The notes under the pieces: generated by a model
What the model saw: only the letters and a program-made list of their open reading frames with translations
The model's database searches: none
Told to the model about the DNA's origin: nothing
Assembly (NCBI RefSeq): GCF_000332475.2
Contig: NZ_AOGX02000015.1
Location: forward strand, 1,258,195 to 1,322,194
Length of the DNA: 64,000 bases
Source of the DNA: Leptospira yanagawae serovar Saopaulo str. Sao Paulo = ATCC 700523
GTDB taxonomy: Bacteria > Spirochaetota > Leptospiria > Leptospirales > Leptospiraceae
Direction of reading: 5' to 3'
Shown: positions 55,438 through 63,932 of the stretch, in pieces
How positions within the stretch are numbered: position 1 is the stretch's first letter
How the letters are laid out: every line of letters begins with the position of its first letter
Program-made: the position numbers and the translations under genes

Positions 55438-55506
55438 AAAGACTGGAATAGGTTTCGAAAACGAAATTTCAGTTTTTTGGATAAACCAAATGAATTGTGA
55501 AATTAT

Positions 55507-55520
55507 TGAACGTGTTCAAA
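55507..55520. promoter_or_regulatory. TetR-type operator 2
   Basis: TTGAACGTGTTCAA; the arms match site 1 and the two centre bases differ. It also reads as a -35 TTGAAC with a TTATTT-like -10 seventeen bases on, so a bound repressor would block the TetR gene's own promoter. Distance to the TetR ribosome site is about 46 bases. Confidence 0.65.
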
Positions 55521-55579
55521 AAATATTTTTATTTTCAATGTTTAAAACCCATCTTATTTTTTAAAAAGGAATGAAATCA

Positions 55580-56281
55580 ATGCCACATTCAGTCCGAAAC
55601 CAAAATCATCTAAAGGATTTGAAACGAATTCCCAAACGGGAAGAGACCAAAAAAAAGATTTACCGAACAGCATTGGTACTGTTCCAAAAGGAAGGGTATG
55701 AAAAGACAACCATGCGTAAGATTGCTAAAGAATCAAAGGTATCTCTTGGTCTCACGTACTACCACTTCCAATCGAAAGAAGATTTAGTTTTGGAATATTA
55801 TAAAGGTTCTCAAAAAGAATTGAAGAGACTATGTGAATTGTATTTCAAAACCACAAAGGATTTTAAAACTCGTTTTAAATATACCATCACTACCCAATTG
55901 GAACTTTTTTCCGGTCATAAAAAGTTTTTACAAGTGTTAGCAAGGCAAGCTGGCGACCCAAATGATCCATTGTCTCCGTTCAGTAAAGAAAGTGAAGTTC
56001 TAAGGGAAGAGGCAGTTGGTATCATCCGGCAAGCGATGGCCACTTCTAATTCCAAACTTCGAGAAGACTTAAGTAAAGTTTTGCCAGATCTATTGTGGAT
56101 GCAACAGATGGGAATATTGTTTTATTGGCTTACGGATACTTCAAAATCATACCAAAATACAAAGTTGATGATCCATGATTCTGTGGACCTTACCTTTAAA
56201 CTGATCAAACTTTCCAATTTTCCTTTATTTAAAAATGTTATGGGACCCATATTTAGGATGGTAAGGTTAGTAAAAACATAA
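55580..56281 (+). CDS. TetR-family regulator
   Basis: 233 residues from ATG 55580, nine bases after AAGGA; ATG 55571 touches the ribosome site. The N-terminal helix-turn-helix is typical: KKIYRTALVLFQKEGYEKTT, MRKIAKESKVSLGLTYYHFQSKEDLV, with recognition helix near residues 55-70. The C-terminal domain is helical and hydrophobic, suited to a lipid-like ligand. Since it is divergent from the lipase gene and two matching palindromes lie between them, it probably controls the lipase/foldase genes and itself, perhaps in response to fatty acids or acyl-CoA (inference). Confidence 0.85.
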   Translation: MPHSVRNQNHLKDLKRIPKREETKKKIYRTALVLFQKEGYEKTTMRKIAKESKVSLGLTYYHFQSKEDLVLEYYKGSQKELKRLCELYFKTTKDFKTRFKYTITTQLELFSGHKKFLQVLARQAGDPNDPLSPFSKESEVLREEAVGIIRQAMATSNSKLREDLSKVLPDLLWMQQMGILFYWLTDTSKSYQNTKLMIHDSVDLTFKLIKLSNFPLFKNVMGPIFRMVRLVKT

Positions 56282-56347
56282 AAAGACTTCCAAACAAAGG
56301 GAAAACTCTTCTTGCCAAAATAGGAAATTTTGGTATTGTTTTGCCCT

Positions 56348-57997
56348 ATGCGTTTGGATCTGAAAAATTGTTTTCAATCTCTTTTTACCTTCCTTTTGAT
56401 TTTGACTGTCTCTCTGACGGAAATTCATGCAAAGGAAACAAAACTTCTCGTCACACCCATTACTGATGAGGTTGGGATTTTAAGTGCCGATCAAATCACA
56501 AACTTACAATCCATTATTTCTGGAATCGAACAAAAAACCAGTGCACAGGTATTCCTTTACATCATCCAAAGTTTGGAAGGAGAATCGATAGAATCGTATT
56601 CTCTAAAGGTAGCGGAACTATCTAGGATAGGTCAGAAAGGAAAAGACAATGGAGTGCTTGTTTTATTGTCCGTAGGGGATCGCAAGGTAAGAATCGAAGT
56701 TGGATATGGTTTGGAAGAAACACTAACCGATGTTTTATGCAACCGTATCATCAAAAATATAATGATCCCCGAATTCAAAAAAGGAGATTTGCCTAGTGGG
56801 ATCCTTCTTGGGTATTCCGCCATCGAATCGGTGATTCTTGGCGCAGCAGATTCCAATCCCAACTTACAGTCAGACTATCCAGATGGAATTGGTTATGCCA
56901 TCTCCAATGAAAATACTGCAAAAAACATAGCGATTGCAACCGGAGTCATTGTGGCCGCACTCATTGGATTTTTTCTAATGACAGATGGCAAAACTTATAA
57001 ACGAAAACTTTGGTTAGAAGTTTTGTATGGATCCGTCGTATTTTTTGGACTATTGTATTTCCTTCCTGATGCCGTATTTTATTATTTTTGTTTCGGTATT
57101 GTTGCTTTAAATTTATACCTTTTGTATGGGCTTTGGGAATGGTTCTCCTATCCACTTGCCATTCTATCCCTTCTCTTTTGGATCCCGTTTTTGCAATTTA
57201 GTTTTCATGCGGAATGGATTGTCCTTTTTTGGGTGATCGGGATCATTGGTGCCATCTTACTTATCATTAAACTCTCTTTAGATGATGTATTAAAAGAATC
57301 ATACAAAGCCTTTGCAAAAAAATTAGGATTTAGTGCCAGTGGACTTTTTTTCCATACCATAGCTCTGCTTAGTCTATGGTTCTCTATTCATTCCTTTTTG
57401 AACGAGGAACGATTTTTTTACATCTTATACTACCAAGGATTGATCCTATTTACGATTTACGGATTTTCCATTTCGGTCTTCCAAAAACATGTAAAACGTT
57501 ATGGCATTGCGTTTTTAGTTTGGCTCACTATTGTGGCACTTGTTTATTTTTATTTGCCAACCGATCAAGATTCCTCTATGCCGATGGATTACAGTAACCT
57601 TTTTAATTCTTTTCAATGGTTTTTCTGTTTGGTGTTAGGTTATGTTTTGGCAATTTCCATCCAAGTGAAATCTTGGAAAACCAGAGTGATTAAGTATGGA
57701 TTCATCTCTCTTGTGTGGACATTTGGTTTTTCCATTGAAAGTATATTGGGTTATAAGGATACGTTTTCGTATTTAATTTTTTTCTTTTCTTATTTTACTT
57801 TGCTTTTACTCCATTTTTTTTACACGATTTGGGAAGAAAGTGAAGGTGGTTCTTACTCTTCCTATTCTTCGGGTTCTAGTTCTTCTTCCAGTTACCGAAG
57901 TTATTCCAGTTCGTATAGCGGAAGTTCGAGTTCGAGTTCCAGTAGTGGAGGAGGAGGAGGGAGTTTTGGTGGGGGTGGGAGTTCCGGAAGTTGGTAG
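56348..57997 (+). CDS. TPM-domain membrane protein with Ser/Gly-rich tail
   Basis: 549 residues from ATG 56348. A signal-like helix (LFTFLLILTVSLTEIHA) precedes a TPM/YgcG domain (residues 30-170: ITDEVGILSADQITNLQSII, AQVFLYIIQSLEGESIESYS, DNGVLVLLSVGDRKVRIEVGYGLEETL). About eight membrane helices follow, and the final 45 residues are almost only Ser, Gly, Tyr with a last FGGGGSSGSW. TPM-domain proteins are widespread and some relate to photosystem repair or phosphatase-like activity; function here unknown. The Gly/Ser tail is a known feature of the YgcG group. Confidence 0.82.
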   Translation: MRLDLKNCFQSLFTFLLILTVSLTEIHAKETKLLVTPITDEVGILSADQITNLQSIISGIEQKTSAQVFLYIIQSLEGESIESYSLKVAELSRIGQKGKDNGVLVLLSVGDRKVRIEVGYGLEETLTDVLCNRIIKNIMIPEFKKGDLPSGILLGYSAIESVILGAADSNPNLQSDYPDGIGYAISNENTAKNIAIATGVIVAALIGFFLMTDGKTYKRKLWLEVLYGSVVFFGLLYFLPDAVFYYFCFGIVALNLYLLYGLWEWFSYPLAILSLLFWIPFLQFSFHAEWIVLFWVIGIIGAILLIIKLSLDDVLKESYKAFAKKLGFSASGLFFHTIALLSLWFSIHSFLNEERFFYILYYQGLILFTIYGFSISVFQKHVKRYGIAFLVWLTIVALVYFYLPTDQDSSMPMDYSNLFNSFQWFFCLVLGYVLAISIQVKSWKTRVIKYGFISLVWTFGFSIESILGYKDTFSYLIFFFSYFTLLLLHFFYTIWEESEGGSYSSYSSGSSSSSSYRSYSSSYSGSSSSSSSSGGGGGSFGGGGSSGSW

Positions 57998-58070
57998 ATG
58001 TTTGGATTCGTAGAAAGTATTCTCTGTTTCTTGCCAAGGGATGTGACTTCCCTTGGGTTCAATTTTTTTT

Positions 58071-58544
58071 TTAAGTTCCAGGTACACGTTTTCGGTAGCG
58101 GATGTAAAATGGTTCAAAACTAGACTTGTTCCAAAACTGAATGGCTTCTTCGTTTTTAAGGATCGCTCGTAGTTCAATGGAAGGAATGTTTTTTTCCAAA
58201 CACCATCGGTCAACATCCTTGAGAAGTTCTGACATATACCCTTTTTTCTTTTTGCCAAGTTTGGTGACTGCAAGGTCAATGAAGAGACTTCTTTCTTCTT
58301 CGAGATGGGGTTTTTCTTCGATCCTACCAATCACAAGGGAGACAAGTTCTTCTTCTTGGAAAAACCCTCTCATATACACTTTTCCTGTACCAATCAGTTT
58401 GAAATAGATATCAGTGAATTTCGTTGCTGCACGAGGTCGAATGCGGAATAAACCATCTAACTCGAGTTCGTTTACCTTTCGGAAAAACTGGTTCACGAGT
58501 TCGATGGTTTGATTTCTGTCTGATTCTAATAAATCGCGAATCAA
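58071..58544 (-). CDS. GNAT-family acetyltransferase-like protein
   Basis: 157 residues from TTG 58544, directly after the glycyl-tRNA synthetase stop. The GNAT outline is visible: LLESDRNQTIELVNQFFR, VYMRGFFQEEELVSLVIGRI, the acetyl-CoA site region FIDLAVTKLGKKKKGYMSELLKDV (R/Q-x-x-G-x-G/A-type turn replaced by KLGKKKKGYM) and the ending AIQFWNKSSFEPFYIRYRKR. It probably acetylates an amine; substrate unknown. It may be translationally coupled to glyS. Confidence 0.7.
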   Translation of the reverse strand: MIRDLLESDRNQTIELVNQFFRKVNELELDGLFRIRPRAATKFTDIYFKLIGTGKVYMRGFFQEEELVSLVIGRIEEKPHLEEERSLFIDLAVTKLGKKKKGYMSELLKDVDRWCLEKNIPSIELRAILKNEEAIQFWNKSSFEPFYIRYRKRVPGT

Positions 58545-59945
58545 CTAAACCATTCTTTGGATGAGGTAGGATTTGAGTTCGGTTACTGGGATCCTTTCTT
58601 GTTTCATGGAATCTCTTTCGCGGATGGTGACAGTTCCGTCACTCATTGTGTCATAATCCACGGTGATACAAAATGGGGTTCCAATTTCGTCGTGACGGCG
58701 ATATCGTTTTCCAATCGCACCACTCTCATCATAATCCACATACCAATGGTTTCTTAAATCGGAATAAATTTCTTTTGCTTTCGCATCGAGTCCGTCTTTT
58801 TTCATGAGTGGAAAAATTGCCACTTTCATGGGACTCACTCGTTTTCCAAATCGTAAGACCGTACGAATGTCGTCTTTTTCTAATTTCTCTTCCTCGTACG
58901 CATCACATAACACCGCAAGGAAAAGTCTATTTAGACCAAGTGCTGGTTCGACCACATAAGGAAGGTATTTTTTCTTTTGGTCTAAGTCATGGTATTTCAA
59001 ATCTTCCGAAGAAAATGTTTCATGTTGTGTGAGGTCATAATCTGTCCTTGATGCCACACCCCAAAGTTCACCCCAACCAAACGGGTATTTGTATTCGATA
59101 TCACTGGTAGAGTCACTGTAAAAAGAAAGTTCTTCCTTTTCATGTTCTCTCACACGTAAGTTTTCTTTTTTTAAACCCACTACATTCACAAGCCAGTCCA
59201 TGCAGTAGTCCACCCAATACTTAAACCATTCTTTCTGAGTTCCTGGTTCGCAGAAAAATTCCATTTCCATCTGTTCGAACTCGCGGGTACGAAAGATAAA
59301 TTGGCGTGCCATGATTTCGTTTCGAAAGGATTTTCCAATTTGAGCAATTCCGAAGGGAACTTTTTTTCGCGCGATTTGGGTTACATTTTTAAAATTGATG
59401 AAGATCCCTTGTGCCGTTTCAGGACGGAGGTAGATATCAGTGGCCCCTTCTTCTGAAGCTCCATGTGATGTTTTGAACATCAAATTGAACTGGCGAGCAT
59501 CCGTAAAACTTCCAACGGTTCCGCAAGTTGGACAAGCATAGGCTTTCTCACGGATGGTGTTTGTTAACTCTTCTAAACTTTTTCCAGTGGCTGCCCCTTC
59601 GCCTTCTTTCTCTTCTAAAAACTTATCCACTCGTACCCGGGTTTTGCATTTTTTACAATCCATCAGTGGGTCGTTGAAGTTGGAGATATGGCCTGAAGCT
59701 TCCCAAACACGAGGGTGGAGGAGGATGGAAGAATCAAGTCCCAATACATCATCCCGACGGTGGACAAAGTATTCCCACCAAAGACGTTTTAAATTGTTCA
59801 AAACTTCAATTCCGTTCGGACCATAGTCAAATGTATTGGAGAGGCCTCCGTAAATTTCGGACCCTGGGAAAACAAAGCCTCTTCGTTTGGAGACTGCGAC
59901 TATGGGTTTGAGCGACTGTTCTTCTTTCTCTTTCGGCTGTGCCAT
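58545..59945 (-). CDS. glyS: Glycyl-tRNA synthetase (homodimeric type)
   Basis: 466 residues from ATG 59945 (MAQPKEKEEQ). The class II aminoacyl-tRNA synthetase core shows RGFVFPGSEIYGGLSNTFDYG (motif 1 region), FRNEIMARQFIFRTREFEQ-type motif 2 and GLNRLFLAVLCDAYEEE (motif 3). A zinc-ribbon-like insert has CKKCKTR and YACPTCGTVG. This is the archaeal/eukaryal-like single-chain enzyme, not the alpha2beta2 type. It charges tRNA-Gly. The 63-base gap to the divergent gene at 60009 probably contains its promoter. Confidence 0.96.
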   Translation of the reverse strand: MAQPKEKEEQSLKPIVAVSKRRGFVFPGSEIYGGLSNTFDYGPNGIEVLNNLKRLWWEYFVHRRDDVLGLDSSILLHPRVWEASGHISNFNDPLMDCKKCKTRVRVDKFLEEKEGEGAATGKSLEELTNTIREKAYACPTCGTVGSFTDARQFNLMFKTSHGASEEGATDIYLRPETAQGIFINFKNVTQIARKKVPFGIAQIGKSFRNEIMARQFIFRTREFEQMEMEFFCEPGTQKEWFKYWVDYCMDWLVNVVGLKKENLRVREHEKEELSFYSDSTSDIEYKYPFGWGELWGVASRTDYDLTQHETFSSEDLKYHDLDQKKKYLPYVVEPALGLNRLFLAVLCDAYEEEKLEKDDIRTVLRFGKRVSPMKVAIFPLMKKDGLDAKAKEIYSDLRNHWYVDYDESGAIGKRYRRHDEIGTPFCITVDYDTMSDGTVTIRERDSMKQERIPVTELKSYLIQRMV

Positions 59946-60008
59946 ATCCGCCAAATTTTTTGTTTTCCATGAAAATTCAAAGTATTTTCCTTGAGATAAG
60001 ACTAAAGA

Positions 60009-61817
60009 ATGGATTCCGCAAACTCTCAATACCTCTCTCCCTGGGCAAAAAAATCCTTAACGTTTTTCCTTTGGCTCTCACCCCTTTTCAGTTTGGGTCC
60101 TTTTTTCGCTTTTGGTATCCTCTTCGCCTTTCCAAAAGAATTTCGCCTTCGCCTTCGGGCACTTGCCGTCATTGCCGTTTACATCTTAAATTGGATGCTT
60201 TTTTATCCCGTGGAACTTTTGCACAGGTCCAGTATGGAAATGGAAGCAATGATCAATGCTTTTTTAGCCCAAGATGGGATTTCCTTCCGATTGAAGTTTG
60301 GATTTGTGATCGTAACGTTTCTTTTGCTGTTAGCGAATTATATCCAAAGCTTTCAAAGGAATCGCAAACGTGAATCCGTAAGACTTGTTCGCATCCAAAA
60401 CGAGTTCCCCAATACACAACTCCGGACTGAAATGCGGATCCGTGATGCCAAATTTGATACTGTGCTCCTTGTCCTAGTTCTCGCCCTGGTCATCCAATAT
60501 GTTTTTTTATTCATCACAGAGTCTTTAAATCCACAAAAGAATTTATCACCTTTAGCCCCACTTTATGATGTACACCAATTTGTTTTTAATTACTCCATCT
60601 CTGTTTGTATTTTGCTTTTGAGTTTCAATCGGAATAAAATCCCTTCTCTGATTGCAAAACCATATCTACGTTATATGGAAGCAATTCGGATAAGAGAAAA
60701 TTGGAAAAAGGCCGTTAAAACAGAAGGAAAATTTCCGTTACGATTAGAACTGATCATCAAAGAAAAAGCAAAGTTCCGAGATAAAATTTTACCAGGTTTT
60801 GGACACATTTATGTTTATGAATACTGGCGTGGTTTCCCGATTTTATTTTTAACACTTTTATTGTACTTATTTTCTGCAGTTTGGGTGTTTTCTTACATCA
60901 GTCCAATCTTTGGGATCCAATTCCTTGCTGGATTTGGTTTGAAACCAGGAATTCCTGATAAAAACTTTTTTATCTCTTCACAAAACATCGCTTATGCTGT
61001 ATTTTCCGTAGCGGCGCTTGTTGGAATGTATTTTTATTCTTTGTCCATTTTGGAGAAGTCATTTAGTTTAGAAAACCTTGGCATCAAAAAAGACAAAGAT
61101 GGTGAAGTGGAACCTTTTTTTACACCTGGTTTACGAAAAGGATTTCGAAACGTTTTACCATTATCGTTATTATTCCATTTGGTTTTACTCTGTTTGGTAT
61201 TTCTCATTCCTATTAGTTTGCAACGTGGCAAAAAAAAGGAACAGTCAGCCCAGAAAAATGATCATTTCCGTCCAGAGAAAATGGAATTTTATTTTATCGA
61301 TCCAAATGTCCCAGATGATACCCAAGGTCTGAATGGTGGTGTCATCACTGGAAACGAAACGGAGAACAAAGAGAAAGGTGAAAAAATCTCCAATGAAAAA
61401 GTAGCCGACAATGGACCTGTCAAAGGCACTATCAAAAAAATCCGAGGGAAAAAAGTACCACCAACTTACTCGAATTATATTTCAGCAAAAATGCGAATCC
61501 CAGAAAGTTATATGGATTATTGGGCAAAAGCACCTCATCCATATTCAAGCGTTGTTGCATACACCATCACACAAGATGGGGATGTGATTGATGTTGAACT
61601 TGTGGAAGCTTCTGATTATCCAGACCAAGATTTACGAACCTTACAACTTGTAGAAAGTTTAGGGCCTCTTATGCCACCTCCTGGCACAAAAAACGACATT
61701 AGAGTTACGGAATTATTTTGGAATGGGCCCATCGATCCTGAGTTTGTACCCACTCCCTTACAAAAAGAAATGATCAATCTATTTGACGGCCGTTATATGG
61801 AAGAGATACCAGAATGA
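60009..61817 (+). CDS. Polytopic membrane protein with TonB-like C-terminal domain
   Basis: 602 residues. The N-terminal 405 residues hold about eight membrane helices (for instance LIPISLQRGKK at the end of the last). A polar linker follows, with GTIKKIRGKKVPPTY. The C-terminal domain (about residues 495-585) contains YTITQDGDVIDVELVEASDYP and DLRTLQLVESLGPLMPPPG, then VTELFWN, which matches TonB C-terminal fold signatures. Usual TonB has only one N-terminal helix, so this is an unusual architecture. It may energise an outer-membrane receptor or act in a Tol-like role. It overlaps the PrsW-like gene by four bases. Confidence 0.65.
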   Translation: MDSANSQYLSPWAKKSLTFFLWLSPLFSLGPFFAFGILFAFPKEFRLRLRALAVIAVYILNWMLFYPVELLHRSSMEMEAMINAFLAQDGISFRLKFGFVIVTFLLLLANYIQSFQRNRKRESVRLVRIQNEFPNTQLRTEMRIRDAKFDTVLLVLVLALVIQYVFLFITESLNPQKNLSPLAPLYDVHQFVFNYSISVCILLLSFNRNKIPSLIAKPYLRYMEAIRIRENWKKAVKTEGKFPLRLELIIKEKAKFRDKILPGFGHIYVYEYWRGFPILFLTLLLYLFSAVWVFSYISPIFGIQFLAGFGLKPGIPDKNFFISSQNIAYAVFSVAALVGMYFYSLSILEKSFSLENLGIKKDKDGEVEPFFTPGLRKGFRNVLPLSLLFHLVLLCLVFLIPISLQRGKKKEQSAQKNDHFRPEKMEFYFIDPNVPDDTQGLNGGVITGNETENKEKGEKISNEKVADNGPVKGTIKKIRGKKVPPTYSNYISAKMRIPESYMDYWAKAPHPYSSVVAYTITQDGDVIDVELVEASDYPDQDLRTLQLVESLGPLMPPPGTKNDIRVTELFWNGPIDPEFVPTPLQKEMINLFDGRYMEEIPE

Positions 61818-62578
61818 AAGAAATGGGAACCTATGATTATTTGATCGGGGCCGCAACCGTATTTCCATGGGCAGTTGTGATTTGGAAAGCCTACAAACCA
61901 AAAAAGGGATGGCAAGAAGTTGTCGGTATCCTTCTAGCCTTAGTGTTTGGATGGCTATCAACCGATTTGATCTTAAGACTCCATCCTATCCTTTGGCCCG
62001 AAACCGATTTTTCACCTAAAAAGAAAGTAAGTTTACTCACTCAAACGGCTCATTTGGCATTTATCCAAGCAGGTATCACGGAAGAGACATTCAAAATATT
62101 TTTCATCATGATCCTTTCATTTGCCTTTGGATATGATCGAAAAGAAAAAACATTTTCGCCTAATGTTGTTTTATTTGGTGGTTTCGTGGCAATGGGATTT
62201 TCGTTTATTGAAAACACCCATTATATCTTCCGTGAACCAGATGAAAAAAAATTAAATCTTTTTATCGCAAGAACTATTCACTCATCAAACATCCATTTGT
62301 TAATCAATTTGTGTTTTTCACTATTTGTTTTGAAGAGTAATGAAAAACAAAACACAAACGCAAAAACAACCACCATCGTTTTTGGATTTGTTTTGGCAGT
62401 ATTACAACATGGTGTGGTAGATTTTTTACTCATACCTGGAGCCACCATTGGTCTTTGGATTTCCACCGCCATGTTTGTTGGGATTTGGGTTTGGGTCGTT
62501 ACGGATTGGAGGTTATATGTTGTGAAAAAAGAAAGTATCTCCAATCCAATTCTCATCCATCCCATTGGAAACGATTGA
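61814..62578 (+). CDS. PrsW-like intramembrane protease
   Basis: 254 residues, about eight membrane helices. The PrsW signature pieces are in order: AGITEETFKIFFIM (EExxK-type), GFSFIENTHYIF (ENxxY), ARTIHSSNIHLL and LQHGVVDFLLIPG (HxxxD). PrsW of Bacillus cleaves the anti-sigma factor RsiW within the membrane; homologues occur in many phyla. The substrate in this organism is unknown. The start overlaps the TonB-like gene by four bases, so the two are likely cotranscribed. Confidence 0.85.
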   Translation: MKEMGTYDYLIGAATVFPWAVVIWKAYKPKKGWQEVVGILLALVFGWLSTDLILRLHPILWPETDFSPKKKVSLLTQTAHLAFIQAGITEETFKIFFIMILSFAFGYDRKEKTFSPNVVLFGGFVAMGFSFIENTHYIFREPDEKKLNLFIARTIHSSNIHLLINLCFSLFVLKSNEKQNTNAKTTTIVFGFVLAVLQHGVVDFLLIPGATIGLWISTAMFVGIWVWVVTDWRLYVVKKESISNPILIHPIGND

Positions 62579-62580
62579 CT

Positions 62581-63003
62581 ATGAAAAAATGGATATCCAT
62601 CGTTGTTTTTCTTTTCCTCGGTTCTATTTTTTCGATCCAAACATACCAATCCAATCAAGTTAAACCAACGAACAGTAAATGTTCTTATTTTCGCACTGGG
62701 ATTTTTGAGAACCGATGTGAATCAGGGCATAATTCTCGTTTCAAACGATTCTCTACCTACCAAGTGCAAGAATACAATTCCCTTTTCATCAAAGAAAAAA
62801 TTGTTTGGACTGGTCCTTGTTCCTATACCGTCACATTACTCGAAACGAATGATCCAGAAATTTCAGATTTTATTGGGGACTTTATCAAAGTGAAGATGGT
62901 GAATGTTGAGAAAAACAAATACAAAACCATGGAACAGGGAAGTTCTGGAAAAACTTCGTCTTGCGTAGAAACAAAAATTGGAGAAATTCCAACTAACAAC
63001 TAA
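62581..63003 (+). CDS. Small exported protein (140 residues)
   Basis: From ATG 62581, three bases after the PrsW-like stop; the longer frame from 62455 lies in another frame of PrsW. Signal-like start MKKWISIVVFLFLGSIFSIQ, and the mature part has four or so cysteines (CSYFRTG, NRCESGHN, GPCSYTV, SSCVETK) that could form two disulfides. No known family was recognised. It converges with the next gene, three bases apart. Function unknown. Confidence 0.65.
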   Translation: MKKWISIVVFLFLGSIFSIQTYQSNQVKPTNSKCSYFRTGIFENRCESGHNSRFKRFSTYQVQEYNSLFIKEKIVWTGPCSYTVTLLETNDPEISDFIGDFIKVKMVNVEKNKYKTMEQGSSGKTSSCVETKIGEIPTNN

Positions 63004-63006
63004 TCG

Positions 63007-63471
63007 TTAATGAGTTGATAAAAAGACTCTGATCCCAGCTTCCGAATATTCTTCCCAATCGGTTTGGAAGGTTCTGATTTTTGGAATTTCTGGGTGGTTC
63101 CATATTTCTGCCCAAAATTTAGGGACCACTTCTTCTGGTGGGCCAGGTTGGATCGCAAAGTAACGCCCGTTTTGTGGCGAAATATGGAGGATCTCCATGC
63201 CTGGAAGTGGTTTCGTAGTTGGTTCTACCGCGTAACCTAATAAAAAATCGTAAGCCCCATTCTCATCGGATTCATAGGAAGAATACACAGCAAAAAGAGG
63301 ATCAAATTTCCTTAGCGATTCCATTTTTTTTGGAATGTCTTCTTTATAAAATTTTGAATAAATTGCAGGTATTTTGACATCAGCATCGCCTGGTGCATTC
63401 GAAGTCCTCACACGAAGACCCATCACTGAAAAATTTTCTGTTTGCACAAGTGGTTCTGCCAATTCCGCCAT
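63007..63471 (-). CDS. GyrI-like/effector-binding-domain protein
   Basis: 154 residues. The layout fits the AraC/SoxS effector-binding fold: TENFSVMGLRVRTSN, KIPAIYSKFYKEDIPKKM, AYDFLLGYAVEP, then PGMEILHISPQNGRYFAIQPGPPEEVVPKFWAEIWN. Proteins of the GyrI/YdeE group bind small aromatic or drug-like ligands; no DNA-binding domain is attached here. Function inferred from fold similarity only. Confidence 0.7.
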   Translation of the reverse strand: MAELAEPLVQTENFSVMGLRVRTSNAPGDADVKIPAIYSKFYKEDIPKKMESLRKFDPLFAVYSSYESDENGAYDFLLGYAVEPTTKPLPGMEILHISPQNGRYFAIQPGPPEEVVPKFWAEIWNHPEIPKIRTFQTDWEEYSEAGIRVFLSTH

Positions 63472-63524
63472 ACAGAAAGATTTTCATTTTTCCTAAAAAA
63501 AGCAATCTTTTCTTCTTTAATGGT

Positions 63525-63553
63525 TTGACTTACGATGCCCTTCCGTACACATG
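63525..63553 (+). promoter_or_regulatory. Candidate promoter of the 5S rRNA gene
   Basis: -35 TTGACT (63525-63530), a 17-base spacer and a -10-like TACACA (63548-63553), ten or so bases before the mature 5S 5' end. The -35 is strong and the -10 is weak. Confidence 0.5.
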
Positions 63554-63563
63554 GTAATTACTC

Positions 63564-63679
63564 CTGGTGATTATGGAGAGAAGGCCATACCCGTTCCCAT
63601 TCCGAACACGGAAGTCAAGCTTCTCATCGCCGATGGTACTATTGGGTTCGCTCAATGGGAGAGTAGGACATTGCCGGGT
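63564..63679 (+). rRNA. rrf: 5S ribosomal RNA
   Basis: About 115 bases. Helix I pairs CCTGGTG at 63565-63571 with TTGCCGGG at the end. Loop A and helix II/III contain the conserved GAACACGGAAGTCAAGC and the later GATGGTACT and GGGAGAGTAGG segments. It is solitary: no 16S, 23S or tRNA gene is adjacent in the window, which is a known trait of Leptospira, whose rRNA genes are not in one operon. Exact ends were set from the pairing of helix I. Confidence 0.93.
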
Positions 63680-63695
63680 TAGCACTTATAACTCA

Positions 63696-63729
63696 TAAAA
63701 AAAGGCCAACCGCAAGGTTGGCTTTTTTT
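63696..63729 (+). terminator. Terminator after 5S rRNA
   Basis: Seven-base stem GCCAACC / GGTTGGC with a GCAA loop, followed by seven T (63723-63729). It lies about 25 bases after the mature 3' end. Confidence 0.85.
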
Positions 63730-63755
63730 ATGTACCAAACAAACTCGCTTGTGCG

Positions 63756-63893
63756 AACCCAATAGTACATACACAAAACAATTGTTCGCGAAATGACAGA
63801 CTTGCGACCCATAGGGAGCAAGGCTCGGACACTCGCCCGCGGAGCGGAGAAGCGAGTGGGGGTGGAAGTAGGACATTGCCGGGTTAGCACTTA
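63756..63893 (+). repeat. Scrambled 5S rRNA remnant
   Basis: GCGAACCCAATAGTAC at 63756-63771 is an exact inverted copy of the intact 5S at about 63637-63652. The bases at 63869-63893 (GTAGGACATTGCCGGG and the following GTTAGCACTT) repeat the intact 5S 3' end directly. Between them lies unrelated, more GC-rich sequence with an inverted repeat CACTCGC/GCGAGTG. This looks like a second 5S copy that was partly lost or rearranged. Confidence 0.7.
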
Positions 63894-63902
63894 TTGATTG
63901 TG

Positions 63903-63932
63903 AGGGCGTTCATGAAAGTGAGCGCCTTTTTT
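63903..63932 (+). terminator. Terminator after the 5S remnant
   Basis: Eight-base stem GGCGTTCA / TGAGCGCC with one G-U pair and a TGAAAG loop, followed by six T. It sits where a terminator would be if a second 5S gene had ended just before it. Confidence 0.75.

Noticed and set aside
57843..57997. Ser/Gly-rich tail as a repeat or frameshift artefact
   Set aside because: A similar Gly/Ser-rich end occurs in the TPM/YgcG protein group, so it is probably real coding sequence.
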